From Diplocarpon mali (Eukaryota; Ascomycota; Leotiomycetes; Helotiales; Drepanopezizaceae): a DNA stretch of 64,000 nt. Under the pieces are notes generated by a model. The model worked only from the letters and a program-made list of their open reading frames with translations. It had not been told where the DNA came from and made no database searches. The translations under genes and the position numbers were made by a program. Position 1 is the stretch's first letter. Each line of letters starts with the position of its first letter. This document shows, piece by piece, positions 24,473 through 34,858 of this stretch. Where the stretch lies: contig JAENRP010000137.1 in NCBI GenBank assembly GCA_024741835.1, positions 44,463-108,462 on the forward strand, read 5' to 3'.

Positions 24473-25277
24473 ACTAGAATGCTTTTTAAGATACCTGATA
24501 TCTGTCTAGATATCACATCACATGAGCATCTTGCTCTATGTACCGTGGCTTTTATGGCTCCAATGTAGCATCACAACATACCCACCTTTCCGGAGCTCTC
24601 GGTAACTTCATTATCATGGTATAATCTACTCCCGTCACCTAATACTTGACATCTGAAGCCTTGCCTCAATCGCCTCTAAGCTCCATTCATTGCCTCTCAA
24701 CCAACCCCATCATAGGTGGAAGCACAAATCGTGTCTCCATATTCTCAAAAGCTCCTACCGAAATCCCATTTCAAGCTGGCCATGCCCTCGGCCTCCTCCA
24801 GAAATGAGTCTTGGAAGAAACTGAGTCTGCAAGTCTTGGGTTGACGTCAGCCATGTTTTCTATGCGACGCTTCTGCGCTCAGCATACATGGACACTGACA
24901 TCCGCATACCTGAAAGCCCCTGCGTTGACGCGCGGTTTCGACGTGAAGGACTGGGCGGACTATTATGAAGTATTGGGGATGTCCGGAGCTCTTCCTACGC
25001 AGCTAGTAAGCTCTGACCACCCTATTCCCGTCAAGCGAGCCAGTAAAGGGGGGATAACGGGGCTTATGATGATAAGCGAGCGAAACAACCTTATAGTTCT
25101 AAACCACGAGCAAAACAATGGCAGCAACCTCAGATCTCAGCGTGGAAGTCCGGGGCTGAGCGTTCTCTATCGAGCATAGTCTAGGATACGTCGATTCGCT
25201 TGGCATCTACATATATACCCTTCGACTTTACCCACATCAAGCCCAACATTGCTCTTGACAACAAATAATATTGCAAC
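24473..25277. other. Intergenic; no gene seen
   Basis: A 122-codon plus-strand frame (24811-25179) shows no recognisable features. The segment near 25190-25277, with a TATA-like ACATATATAC at about 25208-25217, probably holds the promoter and leader of the surface-protein gene. Confidence 0.4.
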
Positions 25278-26145
25278 ATGAAGTTCCTCTCCATCGCTAC
25301 GGGTTCAATCAGCGTCGCTGCAAGCATTGCTGCTGCAGACTTCGGTCCGGGTGGATCGAACGGGTGGGGACCTGGCGGTAATGGATGGGGTGGTTTTGGA
25401 GACGCACCTGATTGTGCTGTAGGTCGTCTACTGTACCCCCTTGAGCGCTTCCTTTGCTAACAGACCCCCCATAGAGATCATGCTTTTCTTCAGCATTTCC
25501 AACCCGTACTGGAGCTTGGTCTAGTGCATGTCAATCACAATCAGCCATTGGTCGATGTGTCTCGACTGCCTGCACGACAACCTCGGCCGCTGTCTCTTCG
25601 GTATCGAGCATTGCATCTTCTTGGTGCTCTATGTATTCCAGCTGCTCCGCAGGCGGCAGCTCCTGTACTGGAGAATGGGGCTCGTGGGGATCATGGGGTA
25701 GCGGTGGATCCGGAGGTGGATTTGGAGGCTGGGGAGATGAAGGGCCAGATGGCAGATTTACTGTCACGGTCACGAATAGCCAGCAAGCAACGGTAAGACA
25801 TTTGCTCTATCCCACCCTCTAGACCCGATGCTGTTTCTGCTCGTCAGAAAACGTGTCTTTCGTGGAAGGTCTAATGTTTGAAACTCAGTCGATGTCAGCT
25901 CTTCTATGTTCTCTTGTATCGGTGCTGACTCTGATTAGGGCTTGACCACACGAACCGTGACAGTTACCACTTCTTTGAGCGGGACGCAAACTCGAAGTAC
26001 GGCAACGCAGACCGGGACCTTTCTCTTCGCTCAAGCTGTCGCGACGTCAACCCCCACCTCTACCAAGAATGCTGCCGCTCCAAGAATCACGAACGGTGCT
26101 GGAGCTTTGGCAGCTGTAGCACTAGGTGCTTTTATGGCATTGTAG
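25278..26145 (+). CDS. Secreted Cys-rich, Gly-rich surface protein, CFEM-like, probably GPI-anchored
   Basis: Three exons (25278-25418, 25475-25792, 25939-26145) join in frame to 221 residues. A signal peptide (MKFLSIATGSISVAASIAAA) is followed by a Gly/Trp-rich stretch (GSNGWGPGGNGWGGFG). Next comes an eight-cysteine region from DCARSC through IGRCVSTACTTT and SSWCSMYSSC, then a second Gly/Trp/Ser-rich stretch and a Thr/Ser-rich stalk. The C-terminus is hydrophobic (AGALAAVALGAFMAL), as expected for a GPI addition signal. The cysteine pattern resembles a CFEM domain but lacks the central D-x-C-x-C part, so I call it CFEM-like. CFEM proteins act at fungal walls in haem/iron capture or host contact; the role here is not known. 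Confidence 0.75.
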
Positions 26146-26537
26146 AGTTGAGAAGCAGCAGAAGTCTGGCACTCGCAGATATCAAAGCGTTGCCGGGGCT
26201 CCAGGTACTCAAATCAACCAAACTGCACTTATGTCCTTGGATATTAGTGTACTCGATTGGGCCGTCCGGTCACGTGAAGTAGTAGGCCAACGGCGCCGGT
26301 CTTTAATCAATAAGCTGCTCCGGGACGTTTTGGAGGCTGAATGTATGATAGTCTCGGAATGGCTTACATTTCAAGTTTCACGAGATCCGCCCTACGATGT
26401 GGCAGCTGTGATGCTTTATGTCAAGGTTTCATCCGCTCTCTTAACACCAAATTTCATATTCGAATGCACTTCGGTTGTGCTATAGGATGTGTTGTTTCCT
26501 TTTATCGATTGCAGAAACTCATGACCTCTTATGATAC
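26146..26537. other. Intergenic between the surface-protein gene and the RING relic
   Basis: No gene seen; convergent 3' flanks. Confidence 0.4.
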
Positions 26538-27900
26538 TTATGACCCCTCAAAATACTTCTTCTGCCTTACCTTGTTCGCCGTGCCCGTCCCATTTACGCC
26601 GAGCGTGGGGACGCACGCAGGCTCATTATATGTACTGCTTGCTGGATCTCTCCGAGTCTTGCGCGCAATGGCGCGCGCGCGATCTCTCGAAGCAGCAAAA
26701 CTCGGCGGAGACGGAATGAGAATCAAGTCGAGAGCATTTTCGGGGTTGCGAGGTGTCAAGTCAGGCTCCAGGTCGGAACGACTATGAAGTAATAGCGTAC
26801 GAGATACTGACGAAAGATCAGTCATGCTGCTCACCATATAGAGCATGTTCCTGTAGTTTCCAAAAGCCAAGGGCCGATACAGATATTATGAAATCGGTGA
26901 CCGCAGGGAAGTAGACGGGCCTCATGACTTTCGACAAATTATTCGATGCATACAGAGCACCTGGGACCAGCATCGGACTCCATCAGACTTTCGCCAGGAT
27001 GTTGTCTGTTTGAGAGTGCTCTGTTGTCAATTTCGGTGATAGGCTCTGTGAGAGAGCCCACCTTCGTACCTGACAGAATCTAAAAGGTGTAGATGCTGAG
27101 TCCAATGGAGCTGCAGGAGTATATATACAAGGTATGATTACATAAGCCAATCCTTGTATATTCTAACAGTACCAGACGTACTAGCACCGACAACACCCGA
27201 CGAAGCCTCAGCATCGGCTCCAAGCTCAATATCCTTCTGGATAGGTACATCCGAACTTTAGACGTCCCCAAGTTTTATTGCTGGAAAATCTCCATCGCTG
27301 TCGCTGCCAGGCCTTCCCTCTGGTCTGTTTTGTATACCCTGCCTTTGCAAGACGTGGACCATACCGCTCCGGATCGTTTCGTGCTCTGGCACAGGCAATA
27401 AAAAATACCACAACGAAAGAAAACGAAGATAAAATCGCGAGAACTGTGAGAAATGCAGCGACAACTCTGCCGATAGATGGTGATACTAGTCCATCAAAGG
27501 ATGCTTCGATAGCTGCGTAGTTCTTGGTTCGAGATGAGGTCCTCTGGTCTGTAATCAATAAAATAACACAAATCACTTCTTCGTGATTAAGAGTACCAGC
27601 GCAAACCACATCCATGCAGGGTTTTAGGTTACGAAACATGCAATATCTGCACAGGATGTGAGATCTCATATAACAGTATGTCGCATTTGAAAGCTGGAAC
27701 AGCATCTCTGAGGTGCACGTTGGTCCTAAGTAAGCGTGGAGCAGCACTTCGCCGATTTGCATTGCGAGCGAAAGTGGCTGTGGCAAGACCTCCCTGTTCA
27801 TGTGTCGCTCTGCACAACCCCCTTTTATTCGCTTGAATGTAAATAGTACGCAAGAGCTCCGCCCGTTGGTATTTGGAACAGAGGGTGTCTGGTAAGACAA
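26538..27900 (-). pseudogene. Membrane-anchored RING-H2 (PA-TM-RING-like) ubiquitin ligase split by a solo LTR
   Basis: The 5' part (27900-27226) encodes a membrane helix (VVAAFLTVLAILSSFSFVVV) followed by ARNDPERYGPRLAKAG and a LKFG motif, the juxtamembrane sequence of fungal PA-TM-RING proteins. A one-base frameshift leads to QKDIELGADAEASSG, where a 108-bp solo LTR (27071-27178) interrupts the gene. After it, an open stretch runs into a RING-H2 finger (27003-26856): CSVCIE, an in-frame TAA, FVESHEARLLPCGHRFHNIC, WLLETTGTCSIC. An apparent intron splits the last CSIC, and a disordered tail continues to 26538. Metal ligands are intact; the frameshift, TAA and LTR make it non-functional. The lumenal PA part is not clearly recognisable. 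Confidence 0.8.
27071..27178 (-). mobile_element. Solo LTR of the Ty1/copia-type family, 5-bp target duplication GTACC
   Basis: Read on the minus strand it starts TGTTAGAATATACAAGG and ends ATTCTGTCA. It is flanked on both sides by GTACC (27066-27070 and 27179-27183), a perfect 5-bp duplication. It matches the LTRs of the gag-only element at 29276-30667 and the solo LTR at 34761-34858. It lies inside the RING-H2 gene relic. Confidence 0.93.
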
Positions 27901-28234
27901 TTCAAAACTAAAAACAATGCTGGTAAGGTCTGGGGGCCATTAAGTACTTGAGTCTAGTGAATATATGACGACCCGAATAATATGCCCCAGGATGCTCTAA
28001 TTGACGCCATCTCTTCTGTGGCTGGCGCTGTGCAGAGATATTCATATGCTAGTGTGCTGTCTGTACCGCCCTCTTACGAAAGGCCTGAGTATCTGAATCA
28101 AGTAATAGCTTGATACAGCAGGTGCTTGGAGTTACTCACGTATTTCAAGCCTGCGCTTATGTTTATATCATTGATCTAAGCTGCGTATGGGGAGAAAAAG
28201 AAAAACCAGGGTATTTCCTGTGAGGACAGTCCCT

Positions 28235-28511
28235 TCAAGGCGTTTCCCTTGCAGTCTTCTTGCTTACCACTCTCGAATGGTATTCCTCTGGTGCTGACAT
28301 GCCGACAGGTGCAAAACCAGCAACGCTATCAACCTTGCTATCCCTACACTTCTTACACGTAGCCCTGACGTGGTTGCAATTCCGACACCTCGTATTGATT
28401 TCTTCTATGCGTGTGATGCACTCGTGTGAGTTAGACTACTGTGAGAGCTATAAAGTTCTGATCGTTTGTGGATTTAGAACTTACGCCCTCTTGGCAACAT
28501 TCCCATGTCAT
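28235..28511 (-). CDS. Putative 75-residue zinc-ribbon-like protein
   Basis: Two exons (28511-28485 and 28435-28235) with a 49-bp intron (GTAAGT...TAG) give MTWECCQEG joined to a tail with ten further features: HECITRIEEINTRCRNCNHV and RATCKKCRDSK. Cysteines are arranged as CC, C, C-x2-C and C-x2-C, matching small fungal proteins that start W-x-C-C-x2-C and contain a C-x2-C-x-H block. Such proteins are usually annotated hypothetical and probably bind zinc. The frame stays open upstream of the ATG for about 30 codons, so the true start may lie further 5'. No expression evidence; it lies in a relic-rich stretch and could be a decaying copy. Confidence 0.45.
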
Positions 28512-29275
28512 TTTGAGGAGATCCGTGTTGAAATCGACAAGTTTGAGAAGGTTGTGTGATCGAGGAGAGTTCAAGAGAGGCTCAGGGAAGAATGCAGTAA
28601 CAGAAAATGCTGTTCAGAGCTAGCGATACTCTGGGCTTGATGTTGGTAGCGTTGAGGTAATGCTCAATGTATTTCTGTGTGTGTGTCTACGAAGAAGAAA
28701 ATTGCATTTTTTGGAGATGGGGACTCATATACAGGCTTCCAATATTTACCTTGAATCACTACGAAGGTGATTCACTCTACTAGACTTGCACCAGGCCGTA
28801 AATGTGCCTGGAATTGTGTGATACATTAGCCGGCGCTCAAGGAGTTCCAATATGATTCAGACAGTGACGACGGCGAAATTTTTTGTTTAAAAAAGAAGCC
28901 TCTGCGACTAATTATGACTCGAGAATTGCTATATCCTACTCAGAAGATTAGAACTCGATGCTCCTGTGAAAATTCCTGACTCTATGGCCAAGTGAAGAAA
29001 ATGAACAAGACTCTAGAAGCACAGCAGTGTTACTTCTAGAAAGCAAAAGACCTCTATCGGAGTCTGAAACTCACGAGGTAAGAGAATTTCGGTGAAGTGG
29101 TAAAAGCGAGGTTTATTCATGGTATGAATTTCATCACGGAAGTTTTGAAACTTGTGGGAATGTAAAAGATCACGTCGGACAATTAATTATGCAAACTTCT
29201 CCATTCACTTAATCAGTACCATCTCCAGGCCCGAAAGAGGACCTGTTTGTTTAAACTTTCCAGATCTCTCGTATC
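28512..29275. other. Intergenic; no gene seen
   Basis: AT-rich DNA up to the retroelement. The last five bases (GTATC, 29271-29275) could be the left target-site copy of the retroelement. Confidence 0.4.
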
Positions 29276-29368
29276 TGTTAGAATATACAAGGATTGTGCT
29301 TATGTAATCGTAATTTGTATATTAATGCTGCAGCTCCACAGTACTCAAAATTTGCACTATTAGATTCA
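29276..29368 (+). repeat. 5' LTR of the gag-only element
   Basis: Starts TGTTAGAATATACAAGG and ends TAGATTCA just before the primer-binding-like site. It aligns along its length with the solo LTRs, with point differences. Confidence 0.85.
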
Positions 29369-29600
29369 TGGTAGCAATTCCAGAAATCTAGAAGACAATC
29401 AGCAAAAATCAAATCAGTCAATCTCATCAATTGACAAAACCTTCTCAACCTGCTCATTAGCAAAACAAATACTCTACCCATCCTCAAAACACAGCCAAAA
29501 ACACCGACTTACCCCTTTATTACCCCTTTTCTCCGAAATCTTCGAGCGCGCTTAGAAAACCCAAAAACCTCACCAGAAACCTGACGCATTGGCCGACAAG

Positions 29601-30389
29601 ATGAACACAGAGATCGAGACAAAGCTCGACTTGTCTAACTATTGGGAATGGGAACCAACGATTGTGCAAAGCTTAGCAGGAAATGGCTGCCTTGCTTGGG
29701 CTTTTGGACCTGTTCCTCAGCGACCTGCCGACGCGAAAGCTAATATGAAATGGGAGAAGAAGAACGAAGAAGCTATAATTACTATAGTCCAAAGCCTAAC
29801 TCCTATGATCTCTAAGAAGTATCAGAATGAGATCATCGCCTATGACGCCAATGCTCTCTGGAACGCAATTAAAAACGGAGAAAGCAAGGTAGTCAACAAT
29901 TCTCTAGCCCATTTCAAACTATTGAAAGAATTTTATGAGGCCAAGTACAATCCTTACGCGGAATCTCTAAATGAATACGTCCTAAGACTTTCTAATATCC
30001 AAGCTCGTCTCCAAGGCTACTATGACCCTCCGAACGACAGCCAACTAAAAGAACGGATGATTAGAGGTCTGCCTACTGCTGGAATGTGGATAACAATTCA
30101 GCTTGTGCTCAGGGGTACCGACAAGAGCCTGCAAGAGACTATCATCGACATTCAAGCGTATGAGGAAACGTACAAAAACGAGCTGAAAGTAACTCCGATT
30201 GCTACGCAATCTGCGGCTCTAAACACAGAAGCTACTAGCTCAGAAGCTAACTTCTCTCGAGGGGGAAGCCGTGGCAGAGGCAGAGGAGGCAGATACCGAG
30301 GCAGAGGAAATAGAGGAAGAGGAGGAATACAAAAAGGAGGAAAATGCCATAATCGTGGCAAAACTGGCCATTGGAAAGCAGAGTCATAG
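29601..30389 (+). CDS. Copia-type Gag-like protein with a degenerate zinc knuckle
   Basis: 262 residues from the ATG at 29601. The N-terminus (LDLSNYWEWEPTIVQSLAG) and the middle (AHFKLLKEFYEAKYNPYAES, LNEYVLRLSNIQARLQGY) follow the UBN2-type Gag of Ty1/copia elements, which forms the virus-like particle. A Gly/Arg-rich tract (GGSRGRGRGGRYRGRGN) precedes the knuckle. The knuckle reads CHNRGKTGHWKAES and stops, where C-x2-C-x4-H-x4-C is expected: the second Cys is Arg and the last is Ser directly before the stop. RNA binding could still come from the RGG tract. The frame is otherwise clean, suggesting recent or maintained coding capacity. Confidence 0.8.
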   Translation: MNTEIETKLDLSNYWEWEPTIVQSLAGNGCLAWAFGPVPQRPADAKANMKWEKKNEEAIITIVQSLTPMISKKYQNEIIAYDANALWNAIKNGESKVVNNSLAHFKLLKEFYEAKYNPYAESLNEYVLRLSNIQARLQGYYDPPNDSQLKERMIRGLPTAGMWITIQLVLRGTDKSLQETIIDIQAYEETYKNELKVTPIATQSAALNTEATSSEANFSRGGSRGRGRGGRYRGRGNRGRGGIQKGGKCHNRGKTGHWKAES

Positions 30390-30577
30390 GTACTCTTCTA
30401 CTACAACGCACGTTTATATACTGCGGGGCAGCTGAGCTCCATACGAGGGAGACGTAGGCGCCATATTTTAGGGAGTATATTGTAGGAGCTAATGAGGCCT
30501 AGACGATTCTACCAAAAAAAATATATATATATGGGGCGTCTTTACTCTGATTTCATAGAGCTTTGGAGTAGGGGGTG

Positions 30578-30660
30578 TGTTAGAATATGCAAGGATTGTG
30601 CTCATGTAATCGTACGTTGTATATTACTCCTGCAGCTCCATAGAACTCAGAATCTACTTC
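30578..30660 (+). repeat. 3' LTR of the gag-only element, truncated
   Basis: TGTTAGAATATGCAAGG to about CAGAATCTAC matches the family; the last ~20 bp (CACCTTTTAGATTCTGTCA in the solo LTR) are replaced by unrelated sequence. Confidence 0.8.
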
Positions 30661-30754
30661 GTACAAGGTGAAAATGATATTAGTTTCTTATCTATGCGCA
30701 CTTCGCAGTGATTCTAGAGGATTGGGGTTCATAAGGTACTTATATAAGGGGTAT

Positions 30755-31960
30755 ATCTAATAATGAATGAATGTTAATTCACTACTTTTAATATTTAGAA
30801 ATGAAGAGATTTAATATAGAGCTAATATTTAGTGTACCTATCTTAAAGATATTATAGAAACAAATGACTTGCGATGATCGATTATAATAAGAAATCCTTC
30901 ACTTTAACGCTAGCTAGACTACAGATTAAATCACCTTTTAACTAGATCTTACTCCTTGATAGATTTAATACGCTCTCGCCTATCGATTGACTCCTTAAAA
31001 GCAATAATATAGTTAGAAAGCTTTCCTTAATACTCTTTAATAAAAGCTATTAATTGAAAGTATAGCTTTAGCGACTAACCAACGTATTTAATAAGCAGAT
31101 ATCCATTTCATTCTTAGCTAGGATTATAGTCTTTAAGTAATTCGTTTAGCATTTAAAAAAGAGGGCTATACTTATCGAATTGCTTATCGAAAACCTCTTC
31201 TTATATATGCAAATCAAATCTCACGACTCTAATAGGCTATTAAGCACAAAGATTGGACTGAAATAATGGTTTTTAATAGTATAGAGTAATAAGACTTAGG
31301 TATAATTAGGCAGGTATATAAAGGATTAGGTCGTATAATTAATTAAAGAAGTAGACCTCTACTTTTTAGATTATATAAAGGCTTAATATTGAAAGAAGAT
31401 TAAATAGATACTTTGAGGTATAATATTAGGGAAATATAGCTAGCATATAAGGCTCTTTTAAAAGAAGGATTAGGAGACGATTAATAAAGGCTTATATTTA
31501 ACAATTATTATTTTAAAAATTTAATAAATCCTATAATAGCATCTTAAGCTTAAGTTTTAATAAGATAATGCGAAAGGCTACGTTTAAAGTATAGATAGTT
31601 AGTATTTAAAGTAATTAGGATTGCCCTTATCTATTAGCTAGCGAATTCCCTTGATTTAAATCCAATTAAGACAATTTAGGATAATATAAAAGATTATATT
31701 AAAAGAAAATATCTAAAGGCTTATAAGTTAAATAAAAGTTTATAAGAAGTTGTATTAAAAGCGTAGGAATCAGTTACAATTAAAAGGGTAAAGGAGTTGA
31801 TCAGGCAAATGCCTAAAAGATATAAAGTAGTAATTAAAGTAGAAGGAGTATACACAAAATACTGAGGGAATTATATAAAGCAGCAATGCCAAGTTTCTAG
31901 CTTTCATAGGTCTGCATATAGACTAGAATTATTCATTATTTACCTATGATACGAAGTATA
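30755..31960 (+). mobile_element. RIP-damaged Tc1/mariner-type transposon relic
   Basis: About 1.2 kb of extremely AT-rich DNA. In one plus-strand frame the Tc1 catalytic blocks remain readable despite stops: DNAKGY (about 31567-31585, after TAATAA where CAACAA is expected), LANSLDLNPI (about 31637-31668) flanked by TAG codons where Trp is normal, and the C-terminus KELIRQMPKRYKVVIK (about 31791-31840). CAA-to-TAA and TGG-to-TAG changes are typical RIP products. The ends (TCTAATAATGAATGAAT on the left, ATTATTCATTATTTACC on the right) form degenerate terminal inverted repeats. It shares its C-terminal motif with the element at 6202-6609. Confidence 0.75.
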
Positions 31961-33213
31961 CCTTCAGATTCCATCAGCATCAGCAGATATGATAGGTAAA
32001 TAAGCGAAGTTTTATTTACTCGAACATCCCCGCGACCCGTCAACTCCAGGGGTTGCAGATTCCGCCGCGCAAGGCCAACTAGCCCCTCGCCTCAACTTTT
32101 GCGAGTTTGCGATAGGTGGAGATTGACTCGATTCCTAGAGCCTTGGGAGAGCGGGCGACTCGGCGAGCATATCACATATTCACATCGACATGTCGCCCAA
32201 CGAGCATTCTCGCCTCGGCACCACTACCAAGAGGTAGGTAGCCATGAGTACCCAGGTTCCAGAACAACAGGCCAGCCATTAGTATTCCCTACCTCAGTCC
32301 TCGAGCCCACCCGCTCTCTGTTGTGCTTCAACGCGCAAGGCACACCAGTAGCGAAGAATCCTCCCTCGTTGAGCAGAGACGGCCTTGATCCGGTGAAGAA
32401 TGAGAACTTCGCCTCCATCTCCCGCTTTATCGATAGAAGCACAAGCACCAGAAACCCAGTTGTATCCTCAATGGAGGCGTGTTATTACTGATATCCAGCA
32501 CAGCTGACCAACCAATCGACGCCCGCGACAAACGGCCTGTCCCGGCTTCCCACGTTGACCTTTGAAATATATAGGTGCTAAAAGAGGATCGTTGCATATT
32601 TAGTGCAGATGCTTATTCGGACCCGGGCTCCCTTCTAAACCGGAGAGCTCCATAAGAAGGCCTGCTTAATTTCCGTACCCCGAGTAGCCAAAGACCTTGG
32701 TTGCATGGCCGAAAGACAAGGTAGCTTGTTCGTCGCCTGCCGTGCCACCTAAATCAGGATGAGAAGTCTGAATCCAAATACAAGCATAGCGATATTCTTT
32801 ATGGATAATAAGGTGAACAAGTATCATGTACGAATTGCTAGAAGCTTCGTGAATAGAACTGACGCTCCATGAAGCCTTTCAGTTCTAGATTCTGCAGGTC
32901 TCAACACCAGCCCATAGCCACCAATTAGCGGTATCTCCTTTGACAAATAGTTTCAGAGGATTGTCATGATCCGGGGTTATGGACCAACGCATGTATAATC
33001 TTGCTAAAGCTAGCGAGAACAGAAATGTATTAAGACTTGGTATCTTTATATTGCAAATGTTTGGAATACTCTAACCGCTCGCGTGTGCTTGAAGGCACTT
33101 AATACCATGCTATCGATGCCATCCTGCATTTTCATGATCAATATACCGCGGAGGCTCCAAAAGCCTTGCGTATTATACCTTCCAATCCCAAACCTATCTC
33201 CACTACAAACCGC
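31961..33213. other. Intergenic; no recognisable gene
   Basis: A 130-codon plus-strand frame (32099-32491) in a more GC-rich patch has no recognisable domain. The remainder is AT-rich non-coding DNA and the 3' flank of the NmrA-like gene. Confidence 0.4.
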
Positions 33214-34116
33214 CTAGGCCTTCTTGAACCCACTGCTCTTTTCCAACCACGTACCAAAGTCCTGCATACTAGGGTTCTCCTTCCTCGCCGCTGGAATGTC
33301 TACCGCATACCCATCCGTCTCGAACCATTTAAACATAGTAGCGAGATCGCTCATAGCCATCTTCACCAGCGTGCCAACGACACAATACGTAGTTGGCATA
33401 TCAAAACCCATCCGCTCCTTGAACACTTGCATCGCCTGCTCAAAATTCAGCTCATCGCCCGCAATACCGATTTTTTTGCCAGAGTATTGATCAGGGTTGA
33501 GCAGGGCCTTGGCAGCGAAATAGCCAATATCGCTCGCAGCGACGATCTGGACGGGCTTATTGCCGACCTGGCTCCACATAGCTGCGAAACCCTTACCAGT
33601 GAAGTCGGGAGTGAGATTGTCCATGAATGTGACTGGCCTAAGGATGGTCCACTTCAGCGCCGTGCCCTCTGTCATACCCCGCAGATACAGCTCGATTCGG
33701 TGTTTTGTGGCAATGTGGGGGACGGGCGTAGGGTTGGTATCAGACAGCTTGTCTCCTCCACGGTCTGCGGATGTGAAAACAAAATGCTTGACGTTGTGCT
33801 TCAAGCTGGCGCTGATGAGGCCTTCGGCTTGGGCCTCCTCTGCACCCGCGGGGCCATGGACGGTGACACAGAAGACGGCATCGATGGGGTAGGGGGAGTC
33901 GGTAAAGATTTCCTCTGGAGCAGTGGGATCGCCAACTAAAGCCTCGACGCGGGAGTCGATAGCAAAGAGGGATTTGGCTTTGGCGGAGGAGGCATTTCGA
34001 GTGAGGGCGAGAATATGAGCGTCGGACGGAAGATTGGGAGAATCGAGGAGGGCCCGAACGACAGAACTGCCTTGAGTACCAGTCGCACCAACGACAAGGA
34101 AGGTTTTGGGCGCCAT
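33214..34116 (-). CDS. NmrA-like NAD(P)-binding protein
   Basis: Intronless, 300 residues. The N-terminus LVVGATGTQGSSVVRALL contains the Rossmann GxxGxxG nucleotide-binding loop of atypical short-chain dehydrogenases. Other NmrA-like landmarks are VKHFVFTSADRGGD, KHRIELYLR, WTILRPVTFMDNL, ASDIGYFAAKALLNP, and GKKIGIAGDELNFEQAMQVF. Family members include the nitrogen regulator NmrA, the redox sensor HSCARG and NAD(P)H-dependent reductases; sequence alone does not separate these roles. The serine and aspartate in FTSADRGG occupy the position of the SDR catalytic region without the usual Tyr-x3-Lys, which favours a sensor or atypical reductase. Cytosolic, complete, no damage seen. Confidence 0.88.
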   Translation of the reverse strand: MAPKTFLVVGATGTQGSSVVRALLDSPNLPSDAHILALTRNASSAKAKSLFAIDSRVEALVGDPTAPEEIFTDSPYPIDAVFCVTVHGPAGAEEAQAEGLISASLKHNVKHFVFTSADRGGDKLSDTNPTPVPHIATKHRIELYLRGMTEGTALKWTILRPVTFMDNLTPDFTGKGFAAMWSQVGNKPVQIVAASDIGYFAAKALLNPDQYSGKKIGIAGDELNFEQAMQVFKERMGFDMPTTYCVVGTLVKMAMSDLATMFKWFETDGYAVDIPAARKENPSMQDFGTWLEKSSGFKKA

Positions 34117-34760
34117 TTGAAGGGAGATGCTGCTGGTAGCTTGAGAGTGATGGGTAAAGGGAAGAAAGAAAGCTCTCGTTGGGGGAGGGGCTTAGGGGGG
34201 GTGGATTTGATGCTGGCTGAGGCTCGACAGGAGAAGTCGGTTTGGTTTTCCGAAGTTTTGGGTGATCTGGGAAAGTGAAACGGATTCTTGACGTGGGGAA
34301 TCAAGCTTTATCTGAAGAAGCTTGACGTTGCTTGCTTGCTTGTTTGTCAGCTGGTGATCATGTGAGAGGCTGTCAGACAATATGCAGGTGCGAGGCGAGT
34401 TTATGAATCAGAGCAGGCACTTCATGCTGATTGGCGTAAACTAGACAGAGAAAGGAATGAAGCTGCGACCAACCTGCAAAGTGTCTTGCGATCAATTGTC
34501 CATCCAATACATATATACATGTGCATATATAAACGTTTATGAGGTCGAGGCCGAGTGACGCCTACTCTGGCGGAGAGATGGATATTTCACAAGTTCATGC
34601 TGCGCACCCCCGCGGCAAAGCAGAGAGCCTCCAGCGATTGTCATCGCATTCGCTTGTTGGTCGTCGCAGGTCAGATGGAATCTGGGATGACGATTGGTGA
34701 AGCTCAAACATGCGGAGAAATGACAGCCCGATCTGCGTCTCATTCGGAGCGAAAAACAAC
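34117..34760. other. Upstream region of the NmrA-like gene
   Basis: Promoter side of the minus-strand NmrA-like gene and the left flank of a solo LTR. No further gene seen. Confidence 0.4.
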
Positions 34761-34858
34761 TGACAGAATCTAAAAGGTGTAGATTCTGAGTTCTATGGAG
34801 CTGCAGGAGTAATATACAAGGTACGATTACATAAGCCCAATCCTTGTATATTCGAACA
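34761..34858 (-). mobile_element. Solo LTR, 5-bp target duplication ACAAC
   Basis: On the minus strand it starts TGTTCGAATATACAAGG and ends GATTCTGTCA. ACAAC flanks both sides (34756-34760 and 34859-34863). It is about 90% alike to the solo LTR at 27071-27178 by eye and represents an inter-LTR recombination product of the same family. Confidence 0.93.

Larger units (their letters stand above)
29276..30660 (+). mobile_element. Gag-only, non-autonomous Ty1/copia-type LTR retroelement
   Basis: A 5' LTR (29276-29368, TGTTAG...TTCA), a primer-binding-like TGGTAGCA directly after it, a gag frame (29601-30389), about 190 bp of non-coding DNA, a purine tract GGAGTAGGGGGTG (30565-30577) and a 3' LTR starting TGTTAG at 30578. 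The 3' LTR matches the solo LTRs for about 80 bp, then ends early after CAGAATCTAC, so it is truncated. There is no protease, integrase or reverse transcriptase. At about 1.4 kb it would depend on an autonomous relative. Confidence 0.85.

Noticed and set aside
27226..27900. 224-codon frame as an intact small membrane protein
   Set aside because: The juxtamembrane RNDPERYGP motif and the readable RING-H2 finger beyond the solo LTR show it is the front part of a broken larger gene.
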